DNA of 64,000 bases, taken from NCBI GenBank assembly GCA_024688885.1, contig JAILDV010000010.1, forward strand, positions 1 to 64,000, in the 5' to 3' direction. A model generated the notes under the pieces. It made no database searches. It saw nothing but the letters and a program-made list of their open reading frames with translations, and was not told the DNA's origin. Positions 52,351 to 61,014 of the stretch are shown piece after piece. The stretch's first letter is position 1. The number at the start of each line of letters is the position of its first letter. This DNA comes from Bacteroidaceae bacterium. GTDB taxonomy: Bacteria; Bacteroidota; Bacteroidia; Bacteroidales; Bacteroidaceae. A program made the translations under genes and the position numbers.

Positions 52351-53466
52351 ATGATGAGAAAGAAATTGTTTGGGTGGTTGACAGCCATCGTGTGCTGTAG
52401 CCTTGTTATGACGGTGGTGTCGTGCGCCAAGGATGACAACCTTGTGAATCCTGACCCGGGAGCGGAGTTCAGGGCTATGCTAAAGTCTTTGAACTGGGGT
52501 GACGACACGTGTTTCGTGTATGGACACAAGACGCCCGATGTGGATGCGGTCACCTCTGCACTCTCATACGCAAAACTGATGAACACGCTGGGCTACAATT
52601 GCAAGGCGAAAGTGTCAAGCCCCATGAACCGTGAGACGCAGTACATTGCCCAGCTTTTCGGCTTTGACCTGCCTGAACTGAAAACCTCGGTGGCGCCCCA
52701 GACACGGCTCCTGCTGACCGACCACACGGACTATGCACAATGTGTGGATGGTGCCCGCGAAGCCATTATTCTCCAAAAGATTGACCACCACGTTGAGGGT
52801 GATATTGCCGATGCCACCATTCCTTACGTTCGCCGTGAAATGGTAGGTTCGACTAACACAATCATTTATGAGTGCTATAAGGAGTTGGGCGTCGATATCG
52901 ACGATGAAACGGCACGTATCATGCTCGCTGGTATCATCAGTGACACACGCAACCTGACGAAGACCACCACTTGTGGCATCGACTCAACGGCTTGGTGGGC
53001 ACTCTCCACACAATTAGGCATCTCAAGAGACTCAATGGCTGTCATTAACCACAATATGGAAGATGCTGCCTATGATTATTCAGGCATGACCGATGAAGAA
53101 ATATTGTTGTCTGACTATAAAGACTATGAAATTAACAGCCACCTGATTGGCATCGGGAGTCTTGTCTGCAAGCAGGCAGAAATGGATGACTTCATCACGC
53201 GAATGTTGACTGCGATGCCTGAGGTCATGAAGCAGAAAGGTCGCCAGATGCTTTTTGCCAAGATTGACAACTTGGTGCCCAATACAGGAAACGACAAGGA
53301 CGTAAAGCCATATATCGAGGAGGGAACCTATTTCATCTACTATGGTGAGGGTGGCAAAGAAGCGGCAGAGGCTGTGTTCGGAGCGTCGCTGCGTGAAGGC
53401 GTATGCTATACCATTGAGGACCTATCACGCAAACAGATTGTACCCCTTATCACCAAAGTGCTTTAG
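52351..53466 (+). CDS. Exported DHH-family pyrophosphatase-like lipoprotein
   Basis: A 371-residue protein from ATG at 52351. It starts MMRKKLFGWLTAIVCCSLVM and has a lipobox TVVSC (Cys near residue 25). The mature part has the family-II (DHH) manganese pyrophosphatase motifs FVYGHKTPDVDAVTSAL, LTDHTDYAQC, KIDHHVEGDI and GSTNTIIYECY, plus a DHHA2-like C-terminal domain (about 250-371). The usual homologue is cytoplasmic and lacks a signal, so a lipoprotein form is unusual. It may act on pyrophosphate or other phosphoanhydrides in the periplasm or at the cell surface. Confidence 0.85.
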   Translation: MMRKKLFGWLTAIVCCSLVMTVVSCAKDDNLVNPDPGAEFRAMLKSLNWGDDTCFVYGHKTPDVDAVTSALSYAKLMNTLGYNCKAKVSSPMNRETQYIAQLFGFDLPELKTSVAPQTRLLLTDHTDYAQCVDGAREAIILQKIDHHVEGDIADATIPYVRREMVGSTNTIIYECYKELGVDIDDETARIMLAGIISDTRNLTKTTTCGIDSTAWWALSTQLGISRDSMAVINHNMEDAAYDYSGMTDEEILLSDYKDYEINSHLIGIGSLVCKQAEMDDFITRMLTAMPEVMKQKGRQMLFAKIDNLVPNTGNDKDVKPYIEEGTYFIYYGEGGKEAAEAVFGASLREGVCYTIEDLSRKQIVPLITKVL

Positions 53467-53576
53467 CTGCCCAAGTTCACACAAGCAAGCATCGGAGGCA
53501 AATTTATCTCCCCAAAATGTTGGGATGAGAAAAATAATGCGTACATTTGCAAGTCACAAACCAAATCAATCGGAAC

Positions 53577-54323
53577 ATGAACAAGACTATGGCTATTATT
53601 TTGGCGATGCTGGGACTGAGTCTTTCGGCATACAGCCAGACACCTCAGCAGACGGAGGTGGACGAGTTCAAGACGGAAAGCGGAAAGGAAGTGAAGCTGC
53701 ATGCGCTGGTGCATTCGAGCATCCGCATCGAGTTTGGCAGCTTGGAGCTGTATATCGACCCTGTGACCAAGATGGGCAACCGCACCATCGACTACACGAG
53801 CATGCCTCAGGCTGACTTCATCTTCGTCACCCACGAGCATGGCGACCACTACGACAAGGATGCCATCAAGCAACTCTCGAAGGTGGGCACACGTTTCATC
53901 ACCAACCGCCGCTGTGCCGACATGCAGGGTTTTGGACTCGTCTTGAAGAATGGCGACAAGGAAGACCTGAACCTCGGCATCAAGGTGGAGGCTGTTCCTG
54001 CCTACAACACGTCGGAGGGACGTACCCAGTTCCATCCGAAAGGACGTGACAACGGCTACATCCTCAACCTCGACGGCTTGCGCATCTACATAGCAGGAGA
54101 CACGGAGGACATCCCCGAAATGGCTGACATCCACGACATCGACATCGCTTTCCTGCCTTGCAACCAGCCCTACACGATGACACCCGACCAGCTCATCAAG
54201 GCGGCACGTGTCATCAAGCCGAAGGTGCTCTTCCCCTACCACTACGGACAGACGGACGTGACCACCCTACCCGCTTCGTTGAAGGATGACGGCATCGACG
54301 TAAGAATCAGACATTACGAATAA
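53577..54323 (+). CDS. Secreted metallo-beta-lactamase-fold hydrolase
   Basis: A 248-residue protein from ATG at 53577 with signal peptide MNKTMAIILAMLGLSLSAYS. Metal-binding motif VTHEHGDHYDK (about 93-103), later IAGDTEDIPEM and FPYHYGQTDV with the distal histidine. The UlaG/RomA-like layout suggests a phosphodiesterase or lactonase-type enzyme, substrate unknown. It follows the pyrophosphatase-like lipoprotein by 110 bp with a TACATTTG -7 box at 53542-53549 and a weak -33 box. Confidence 0.85.
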   Translation: MNKTMAIILAMLGLSLSAYSQTPQQTEVDEFKTESGKEVKLHALVHSSIRIEFGSLELYIDPVTKMGNRTIDYTSMPQADFIFVTHEHGDHYDKDAIKQLSKVGTRFITNRRCADMQGFGLVLKNGDKEDLNLGIKVEAVPAYNTSEGRTQFHPKGRDNGYILNLDGLRIYIAGDTEDIPEMADIHDIDIAFLPCNQPYTMTPDQLIKAARVIKPKVLFPYHYGQTDVTTLPASLKDDGIDVRIRHYE

Positions 54324-54348
54324 ATCGACGGCATCTCTGCCAATAAAA

Positions 54349-54379
54349 AATGCTCCAAAGCTGCGTGCCTTGGAGCATT
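54349..54379 (+). terminator. Terminator of the MBL hydrolase gene
   Basis: AATGCTCCAA at 54349-54358 pairs with TTGGAGCATT at 54370-54379, followed by CTTTTTTC. The next gene is convergent. Confidence 0.82.
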
Positions 54380-54415
54380 CTTTTTTCTGGATTGATTGTT
54401 ACTCTTATAAACACC

Positions 54416-55591
54416 TTATGCCAGCAACGCGTCTGCCAGCACCTTGAGGTCTTCAATCGTCTTAGCCTTCACGGTTGACTCGACAGTGACGATGGGCTCG
54501 ATGATGGTGATGTTCTTCATCGCCTCCATCTGCTCGCGCATCTTCTTGCCCGAAGCAGGCGCCCATGTGCCATTCTCCACGAATGCCACCTTACGATTCT
54601 GGTAAGTCTTGATGCGGAGGTGGTTGATGAAATCCTCCATGATGGGCATGATGCCGCCATCGTAGGTGGGAGCGCAGAGCACCATGCGGTCGTAGCGGAA
54701 AGCATCCTCTACACACTCATGCAGGTCGTCGCGGGCAATATCTGCGATGGACACTTTCACGTCGCTCTTCTCCCTGAGGATGTCTGCCAAAGCCTGAGCA
54801 GCCTTGGCGGTGTTGCCATGCAGGGAACAGTATGCGATGAAGATGCCCTCGTTTTCAGGCTCATACTTGCTCCATGTGTCGTAGATGCCGAGGTAGTAGC
54901 CGAGGTCTTCCTCGAGCACAGGACCATGCAGCGGACAAATCTTCTGGATGTCGAGCATAGCAGCCTTCTTCAAGAGATTCTGCACCATGGCACCATACTT
55001 GCCCACGATGTTGAAGTAGTAGCGGCGAGCCTCGCATGCCCAACCTTCCTCATCCTCTTCCTCCTTGCAGAGAGCGCCGAACTTGCCGAAGCCGTCGGCA
55101 GAGAAGAGAATCTTGCTCTTCTGGTCGTAGGTCATCATCACCTCTGGCCAGTGAATCATCGGAGCCATGATGAACTGCAGGGTGTGCTGTCCGAGCGAGA
55201 GAGTCTCCCCCTCCTTCACCACCTGAATGCGGTCGCTGAAATCTGCCTCGAAGAAGCGCTTGAACATCGCCACTGCCTTCTGTGAGCACACGGCTGTCAT
55301 CGTGGGATACTTCTCCATGATGTACTGCACGCTTCCCCCATGATCAGGTTCCAGATGTTGGACAATCAGATAGTTAGGCGCTCTACCTTCAAGTGCTGCT
55401 TCAAGGTTCTTCTCCCACTCTTCTGTCTTCGTGGCATCCACCGTGTCCATGATGGCAACCTGCTCGTCAAGTATCAGATAGGAGTTGTAGGAAACGCCCA
55501 GCGGCACTTCATACTGACCCTCAAAGAGGTCGATGTCAAGGTCGTCCACACCGATGTATTTCACATCTGGAGCAATTGAATCGTATTTCAT
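54416..55591 (-). CDS. Flavodiiron protein, FprA type
   Basis: A 391-residue protein: a metallo-beta-lactamase-like diiron domain (about 1-250, with HLEPDHGGSV carrying the H-x-E-x-D iron ligands and IHWPEVMMTY) followed by a flavodoxin domain (about 255-391, AYCSLHGNTAKAAQALADIL, LCAPTYDGGIMPIM). It reduces O2 or NO to protect anaerobes, usually with rubredoxin or NADH partners. Confidence 0.95.
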   Translation of the reverse strand: MKYDSIAPDVKYIGVDDLDIDLFEGQYEVPLGVSYNSYLILDEQVAIMDTVDATKTEEWEKNLEAALEGRAPNYLIVQHLEPDHGGSVQYIMEKYPTMTAVCSQKAVAMFKRFFEADFSDRIQVVKEGETLSLGQHTLQFIMAPMIHWPEVMMTYDQKSKILFSADGFGKFGALCKEEEDEEGWACEARRYYFNIVGKYGAMVQNLLKKAAMLDIQKICPLHGPVLEEDLGYYLGIYDTWSKYEPENEGIFIAYCSLHGNTAKAAQALADILREKSDVKVSIADIARDDLHECVEDAFRYDRMVLCAPTYDGGIMPIMEDFINHLRIKTYQNRKVAFVENGTWAPASGKKMREQMEAMKNITIIEPIVTVESTVKAKTIEDLKVLADALLA

Positions 55592-55638
55592 CTGAATATA
55601 GTTTTTAATAAATAAAGTTTGTATATCGTATTTATCTG

Positions 55639-55673
55639 TTGCGGCAAGCCGCCGAAAGAAAAATATAAAAAAA
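55639..55673 (-). repeat. Left inverted-repeat copy with hairpin tip
   Basis: TTGCGGCAAGCCGCCGAAAG and its A-rich continuation at 55639-55673 form the left half of an inverted pair with 56163-56196. It contains GCGGC-AA-GCCGC, a small hairpin. Confidence 0.8.
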
Positions 55674-55674
55674 C

Positions 55675-56136
55675 ACGTAAAAATAAAGAAAAATAAAAGG
55701 ATTAAAAATAATAGATTTTGTTTGTATCGGTGTCGAGATAAAACTTCTCACACTGAGCAACAATGGGGCAAAGTTGTAAAGGACACCTATCCTCACACCA
55801 GCATTACGCATATAATTCGTCAACTGGACACGTTCGTTCATGGAAAGAAATCTCGTCGATGGCCTTACATTCAAGAAAAACTTTTTCCTTACAAAAGAAA
55901 TCGACTCTCAATGTGGATTGGATTTCACGACCACGAAATGTCGGATGAAAGTGGTATTCCTTCTGATAAGGTATATGTGCGTCGTCCAACGCAAGCTTCA
56001 AACAATCTTGATAGACGTATTCTGTCAACTCAGGACCTTTTTCTCGGTGAACCTCCTGACAGCATCCCACAATGTCATAAACGAACCTTTTCAATTTATT
56101 CCTCAACACTTCGTCTGGCAACACCTCTATCTCCAT
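55675..56136 (-). pseudogene. Frameshifted GxxExxY family gene
   Basis: The first part (56136 to about 55850) starts MEIEVLPDEVLRNKLKRFVY and has the GPELTEYVYQ family motif and FFCKEKVFLECKAIDEIS, the PDDEXK-like core. After that the frame shifts: the original frame ends quickly (HERTCPVDELYA), while the +1 frame continues FLSMNERVQLTNYMRNAGVR and LYNFAPLLLSV, the usual family ending. One extra T in the run at about 55844-55852 explains the shift. GxxExxY proteins are of unknown function with a restriction-nuclease-like fold. It may be broken or a sequencing slip. Confidence 0.8.
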
Positions 56137-56162
56137 GTTCTTTTTTCTCTATTTTCCCCTAT

Positions 56163-56196
56163 TTTTTAATATTTTTCTTTCGGCGACTTGTCGCAA
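56163..56196 (-). repeat. Right inverted-repeat copy with hairpin tip
   Basis: Its complement begins TTGCGACAAGTCGCCGAAAG and matches the left copy at 31 of 34 positions. Two of the three differences are G-C to A-T at paired positions of the small hairpin (GCGAC-AA-GTCGC versus GCGGC-AA-GCCGC), which keeps it intact. Confidence 0.8.
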
Positions 56197-56202
56197 TAAA
56201 AA

Positions 56203-57537
56203 TTACTTCAGTCGTTCCTGTATGGCTTTGCTTTCAGCTTCGTAGCCAGGCTTGTTGAGGAGGGCGAACATGTTCTTCTTGTATGCCTCCACACCAGGCT
56301 GATTGAACGGATTGACACCAAGGATGAGACCAGAGATGCCGCAACCCTTCTCGAAGAAGTAGATGAGCTGACCGATGTTGTACTCGTCAAGCTTCTCGAT
56401 GCTGATTTTGATGTTAGGCACACCACCATCCACGTGAGCCAGTTGAGTGCCGAGTTCAGCCATCTTGTTCACCTCGTCGATGCGCTTGCCTGCCAAGAAG
56501 TTCAAACCGTCAAGGTTCTCCTCGTCAGAAGGTACTGCCAAGCAGGTGTTGGGCTTCTCCACAGAAATTACAGTCTCGAAGATGGTGCGCTCGCCATCCT
56601 GAATCCACTGACCCATCGAGTGGAGGTCGGTGGTGAGGTCAACAGATGCAGGGAAGATGCCCTTGCCATCCTTACCCTCACTCTCTCCGTAAAGCTGCTT
56701 CCACCATTCACCGAGGTTATGGAGTTTTGGCTGATAGTTCGCCATGATTTCAATCTTCTTGCCACTCTGATAGATGGCGTTACGCGCAGCGGCATAGACA
56801 GCAGCAGGATTCTCAGCCCATGGCACGTTGATGTCGCATTGCTTCTCCATATCCTGCGCACCTTTCACGAGGGCAGCAATATCGAAACCTGCCACAGCGA
56901 TAGGCAGCAAGCCCACGGGAGTGAGCACAGAGAAACGACCACCCACGTTGTCAGGGATGATGAAAGACTTGTAACCCTCCTTGTCAGCCGTCGTGCGGGC
57001 AGCACCCTTCTTGGCATCTGTGATAGCCACAATCACCTTCTTCGCCTCTTCCTTGCCACGCTGCTCCTCACACATCTTTTTCAGGAGACGGAATGTGATG
57101 GCAGTCTCTGTCGTGGTGCCTGACTTGGAGATGTTGATGACACCAAACTTCACGCCCTTCAGATAGTCAATCAGTTCGGAGAGATAATCCTCACCGATGT
57201 TGTTACCGGCAAACAGGATGCGGGGTGCCTTTGATGGCTTCAACCAGCCAAACGTGTTGGAGAGGGCATCAATCACCATACGGGCTCCCAGATAAGAGCC
57301 ACCTATACCAGCCACCACAACAGCCTCACAATTCTCCTGCAGCACCTTCGCGGTGGCATTCAACTCCTCAATAAATGCTGGGGTGATGGAACTTGGCAAA
57401 TGCATCCATCCCAAGAAATCGTTACCTGCACATGAGCCTTCTTCGAGCGCCTTCTGCGCAGCCTTCACCTGAGGCTCCATAGCCTCAATCGCTCCTGCCT
57501 TCACAAACGAGGCAGCTTTTGTAATGTCAATTTTCAT
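56203..57537 (-). CDS. pgi: Glucose-6-phosphate isomerase
   Basis: A 444-residue enzyme of the shorter bacterial type. Motifs: [58 protein letters not shown] and [14 protein letters not shown]. It interconverts glucose 6-phosphate and fructose 6-phosphate. Separated by 21 bp from gpsA on the same strand. Confidence 0.96.
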   Translation of the reverse strand: MKIDITKAASFVKAGAIEAMEPQVKAAQKALEEGSCAGNDFLGWMHLPSSITPAFIEELNATAKVLQENCEAVVVAGIGGSYLGARMVIDALSNTFGWLKPSKAPRILFAGNNIGEDYLSELIDYLKGVKFGVINISKSGTTTETAITFRLLKKMCEEQRGKEEAKKVIVAITDAKKGAARTTADKEGYKSFIIPDNVGGRFSVLTPVGLLPIAVAGFDIAALVKGAQDMEKQCDINVPWAENPAAVYAAARNAIYQSGKKIEIMANYQPKLHNLGEWWKQLYGESEGKDGKGIFPASVDLTTDLHSMGQWIQDGERTIFETVISVEKPNTCLAVPSDEENLDGLNFLAGKRIDEVNKMAELGTQLAHVDGGVPNIKISIEKLDEYNIGQLIYFFEKGCGISGLILGVNPFNQPGVEAYKKNMFALLNKPGYEAESKAIQERLK

Positions 57538-57558
57538 AGTTATTTTGGTTTTTTGAAA

Positions 57559-58560
57559 TTATCTCAGTGAGTCACTCAATATCTTAATCTCCACGGCTGG
57601 AGAAATCTTTTCGTAGAGGATGTTATAGACAGCATCCAGAATCGGCATGTTCACATGGTATCGCTTGTTGAGAATCTTCATGCAGTTGGTGCCGTAGTAG
57701 CCCTCCGCAATCATCTCCATTTCCAGCTGCGCTGTCTTCACCGAATAGCCCTGCCCTATCATGGTGCCGAACACTCGGTTGCGCGAGAAGTTCGAATACA
57801 TCGTCACCAAGAGGTCGCCCAGATAAGCCGAATCACTCACATGGCGGTCTTCGGGTTGAACTGCCCTGAGGAAACGCTTCATCTCCTGCAAGGCATTCGA
57901 CACCAGCACAGCCTGGAAGTTGTCGCCCCATTTCAGACCATGGCAGATACCTGCCGCGATGGCATAGACATTCTTCAGCACCGAAGAATACTCAATACCC
58001 TCGATATCAGGCGACACATTGGTCTTCACATACTTGTTGGCAAACAAATCAGCCACCACCTGCGCATTCTCCAAGTCACGGCAACCGACGGTCAGATAGC
58101 ACAGACGGTCCAATGCCACTTCTTCTGCATGACTGGGACCACCGATGCAAGCCACCTGCTCTTCGGGCACGTTGTACTGACGCTCGAAATAACGACTCAC
58201 CGTCAGGCTCTCTTCAGGCACAATACCCTTAATCGCCGTCACAATCATCTTCTCTCGCATGTTCGCCTTCAACTTCTTCAAGTGGCTCTTGATGTAAGGC
58301 GAAGGAATGACAAAGATAAGCGTGTCGTTATTCTTCACCACCTCGTTGATGTCGCTGGAGAAATTGATTCTGTCAACATCAAAGTGAACGCCTGTCAGAT
58401 AGGCTGGATTGTGATGCATGCGCTTGAAATCCTCGATACGGTCATCTCTGCGCATGTACCAAGTTATCTTTTCTTCATGGTGCATGACAATCTTCGCGAT
58501 AGCCGTCGCCCAGCTACCACCTCCCAAGATTGCCACTCTGCCACAAGATTGAAACTGCAT
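57559..58560 (-). CDS. gpsA: Glycerol-3-phosphate dehydrogenase [NAD(P)+]
   Basis: A 333-residue enzyme. Nucleotide-binding motif VAILGGGSWATAIAKIV at the start; VIPSPYIKSHLKKL, KGIVPEESLTVS and GPSHAEEVALDRLCYLTVGC follow; C-terminal active region LKNVYAIAAGICHGLKWGDN. It makes sn-glycerol 3-phosphate for phospholipid synthesis. It forms a cluster with pgi and lysS. Confidence 0.95.
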   Translation of the reverse strand: MQFQSCGRVAILGGGSWATAIAKIVMHHEEKITWYMRRDDRIEDFKRMHHNPAYLTGVHFDVDRINFSSDINEVVKNNDTLIFVIPSPYIKSHLKKLKANMREKMIVTAIKGIVPEESLTVSRYFERQYNVPEEQVACIGGPSHAEEVALDRLCYLTVGCRDLENAQVVADLFANKYVKTNVSPDIEGIEYSSVLKNVYAIAAGICHGLKWGDNFQAVLVSNALQEMKRFLRAVQPEDRHVSDSAYLGDLLVTMYSNFSRNRVFGTMIGQGYSVKTAQLEMEMIAEGYYGTNCMKILNKRYHVNMPILDAVYNILYEKISPAVEIKILSDSLR

Positions 58561-58573
58561 AGTCTATTTTATT

Positions 58574-58668
58574 AAGTGAATAATGAAAAGTGAAAAGTGA
58601 AAAATCTACATTACCCGCCATCCGGATGGAAAGTAATTTAGATTCTTCGCTATTCACTATTCACTTTT
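58574..58668. repeat. Second copy of the ATTACCCGCCATYCGGA hairpin family
   Basis: An imperfect inverted repeat of GTGAAAAGTGAAAAATCTA units encloses CATTACCCGCCATCCGGATG. It shares its core with the perfect copy at 18538-18635. Confidence 0.82.
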
Positions 58669-60417
58669 AACTTTACTAACAATATTGCTGATTTCGTCCA
58701 CGCTCGGCTTCTGAATGTCCAGCTTGTACTTCTTCAGCACCTCGCCAATCTGCTGCTGAATCTTCTGCGCATTACCCCCTTCGAGGTCGCTCACAAGGTT
58801 GTAACCCACCTTATACAGCACAGGCACAATCTCTTCTGAAAATCCGAGAGCCACAAATTTATCCACACCATCACGAGGAGCCTTCTTCTCCGGCTTCATG
58901 GTTGGGAACAAGAGCACTTCCTGAATGGTGGGCTGACCTGTCATCAGGATGGCAAGACGGTCGATACCGATACCGATGCCCGATGTTGGAGGCATACCAT
59001 ACTGCAAAGCGCGCAGGAAGTCGTGGTCAATCACCATTGCCTCGTCATCACCCTTGTCAGCCAGTTTCATCTGCTCCACAAAACGCTCTTCCTGATCAAT
59101 TGGGTCGTTCAGCTCAGAGTAAGCATTAGCCAACTCCTTACCGTTCACCATCAACTCAAAGCGTTCTGTAAGACCAGCCTTCGAACGGTGCATCTTGGTC
59201 AGCGGCGACATCTCCACAGGATAGTCGGTGATGAAGGTGGGTTGGATGAACGAACCTTCGCAGAATTCGCCAAAGAGTTCGTCAATCAACTTACCCTTAC
59301 CCATCGTCTCGTCCACTTCCATGCCCTTCTGCAAGCAGAACGCACGAATCTCCTCCTCCGACTTGCCTTCACAGTCAAAGCCCGTCTTTTCCTTGATGGC
59401 ATCCAAGATAGGCAGACGACGATAAGGAGCCTTGAAGCTCACCACATTGTCACCAATCTTCACGTCTGTCGTGCCGTTCACAGCCACACAAATCTTCTCC
59501 AGCAACTGCTCTGTGAACGTCATCATCCAGTTATAATCCTTATATGCCACATACAGCTCCATGCAGGTGAACTCAGGGTTGTGGCTTCTGTCCATACCTT
59601 CATTGCGGAAGTTACGGCCAATCTCATACACACCCTCGAAACCGCCCACGATAAGACGTTTCAGGTAAAGCTCCGTAGCAATACGCAGATACAAATCCAC
59701 GTTCAGCGCATTATGGTGTGTGATGAACGGACGAGCCGATGCACCACCCGCAATCTGCTGAAGAATCGGAGTCTCCACTTCCGTGAAACCAGCCTCATCA
59801 AACACCTGACGCATGGTGCGCAAGATGGTGGCACGCTTCAGGAACGTGTCCTTCACTCCGTTGTTCACAATCAAGTCCACATAACGCTGGCGGTAGCGCA
59901 ATTCTGGGTCTTCAAACGCATCGAAAACCTGACCATCCTTCTCCTTCACAACGGGCAGTGGCTTCAAGCTCTTCGCCAAAACCGTCAAGGACTTGGCATG
60001 CACACTAATCTCACCCGTCTGGGTGCGGAACACAAAGCCCTTCACGCCAATAAAGTCGCCCAAATCCAGCAACTTCTTGAACACCACGTTATATAAGTCC
60101 TTGTTCTCCTCAGGACAGATGTCATCTCTGGTCACATACACCTGAATCCTGCCCTTCGAGTCCTGCAACTCCACAAAACTTGCCTTGCCCATCACACGGC
60201 GGCTCATCATACGTCCGGCGATGCACACCTCACGAAGAGGCTCTGTCGGCTTCCCCTCAGCATCCACTTCAGGGTCTTTGAAATTCGTTATGATTTCTGT
60301 TGAAAATGCGTCTGTTGGATATTCTGCTGCGGGATATGGATTGATGCCCATATCCTTCAATGCCTGGAGATTCACACGACGGTTCATCTCCTGTTCCGAA
60401 AGTTCGAGTACGTTCAT
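58657..60417 (-). CDS. lysS: Lysyl-tRNA synthetase
   Basis: A 586-residue class II synthetase with a C-terminal extension of about 80 residues beyond the E. coli enzyme. The OB-fold (about 60-170, [20 protein letters not shown]) precedes the catalytic core with motif 2 [20 protein letters not shown] and motif 3 [29 protein letters not shown] -7 box is upstream at plus 60449-60456. Confidence 0.96.
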   Translation of the reverse strand: MNVLELSEQEMNRRVNLQALKDMGINPYPAAEYPTDAFSTEIITNFKDPEVDAEGKPTEPLREVCIAGRMMSRRVMGKASFVELQDSKGRIQVYVTRDDICPEENKDLYNVVFKKLLDLGDFIGVKGFVFRTQTGEISVHAKSLTVLAKSLKPLPVVKEKDGQVFDAFEDPELRYRQRYVDLIVNNGVKDTFLKRATILRTMRQVFDEAGFTEVETPILQQIAGGASARPFITHHNALNVDLYLRIATELYLKRLIVGGFEGVYEIGRNFRNEGMDRSHNPEFTCMELYVAYKDYNWMMTFTEQLLEKICVAVNGTTDVKIGDNVVSFKAPYRRLPILDAIKEKTGFDCEGKSEEEIRAFCLQKGMEVDETMGKGKLIDELFGEFCEGSFIQPTFITDYPVEMSPLTKMHRSKAGLTERFELMVNGKELANAYSELNDPIDQEERFVEQMKLADKGDDEAMVIDHDFLRALQYGMPPTSGIGIGIDRLAILMTGQPTIQEVLLFPTMKPEKKAPRDGVDKFVALGFSEEIVPVLYKVGYNLVSDLEGGNAQKIQQQIGEVLKKYKLDIQKPSVDEISNIVSKVKSE

Positions 60418-60538
60418 GTTTTCTTTCTACTATATATAATATTGTGTGCAAAGGTACGAATTATAATTGACAATTGAAAGTTGATAATTGAAAATTTTGT
60501 CATTACAAGGGAAAAGAGAAAGAAAAAGCAAGAAACGC

Positions 60539-60564
60539 CCCCAAAGTTGAGCATGACTTTGGGG
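60539..60564 (-). terminator. Orphan terminator-like hairpin
   Basis: CCCCAAAGT at 60539-60547 pairs with ACTTTGGGG at 60556-60564; the minus strand continues GGCGTTTCTTGCTTTTTC. No convincing upstream gene is seen on either strand. Confidence 0.5.
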
Positions 60565-60679
60565 ACGCACTATTAAGTTTATAAGTCTATGTGACCCTTT
60601 TCTCCTGGTGTCCCTTTTCTCCTGCCATTTTTCTGTCTTGTCATCTTTTTTCTGTCTTTCATAGCCCTCACGACATGTT

Positions 60680-60930
60680 GCCGTAAGCCATTTGTGTGGC
60701 TCCTGCGTATCCAATTTGTAGCGTTGCCGTATCGCATTATATTTTGCAAGTTGCAAAAAAATATTTGAAACTTTCAAAAATAATTTTGCAACTTTCAAAA
60801 AATTTTTTCAAAGTTTCAAAATATATTAGATGTGCGCAAGCCAATAAAATGGATACGCAGGAGCATCTGAAATGGATATGCAGGAGCATCTGAAATGGTT
60901 ACGCAGGAGCATCTGAAATGCCTACGCCGA
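60680..60930. repeat. Inverted and 23-bp tandem repeats upstream of uvrA
   Basis: ATGGATACGCAGGAGCATCT units start at 60849, 60872 and 60895 (23-bp period), with a degenerate fourth ending in AGACGTAATG. In the opposite orientation TTGGATACGCAGGAGCC occurs on the minus strand at about 60698-60715. Between the arms is very AT-rich DNA with repeated CAACTTTC/GAAAGTTTC motifs able to pair. Confidence 0.78.
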
Positions 60931-60973
60931 AGACGTAATGTTGGCTGTGAAAGCGAAATAAATTCTGATCTAT

Positions 60974-61004
60974 TTTGTTCTTCGCTCGGTTTTCACTACC
61001 TTTG
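60974..61004 (+). promoter_or_regulatory. Promoter of uvrA giving a very short leader
   Basis: TTTG at 60974-60977, 19 bp, TACCTTTG at 60997-61004; the ATG is at 61015, so the leader would be about 4-6 nt. Confidence 0.82.
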
Positions 61005-61014
61005 CCTTCCGAAT

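Noticed and set aside
60430-60798. 122-codon minus-strand frame upstream of lysS
   Set aside because: It passes through a terminator-like hairpin and low-complexity DNA; only a short part (DTQEPHKW) resembles translated repeat units.
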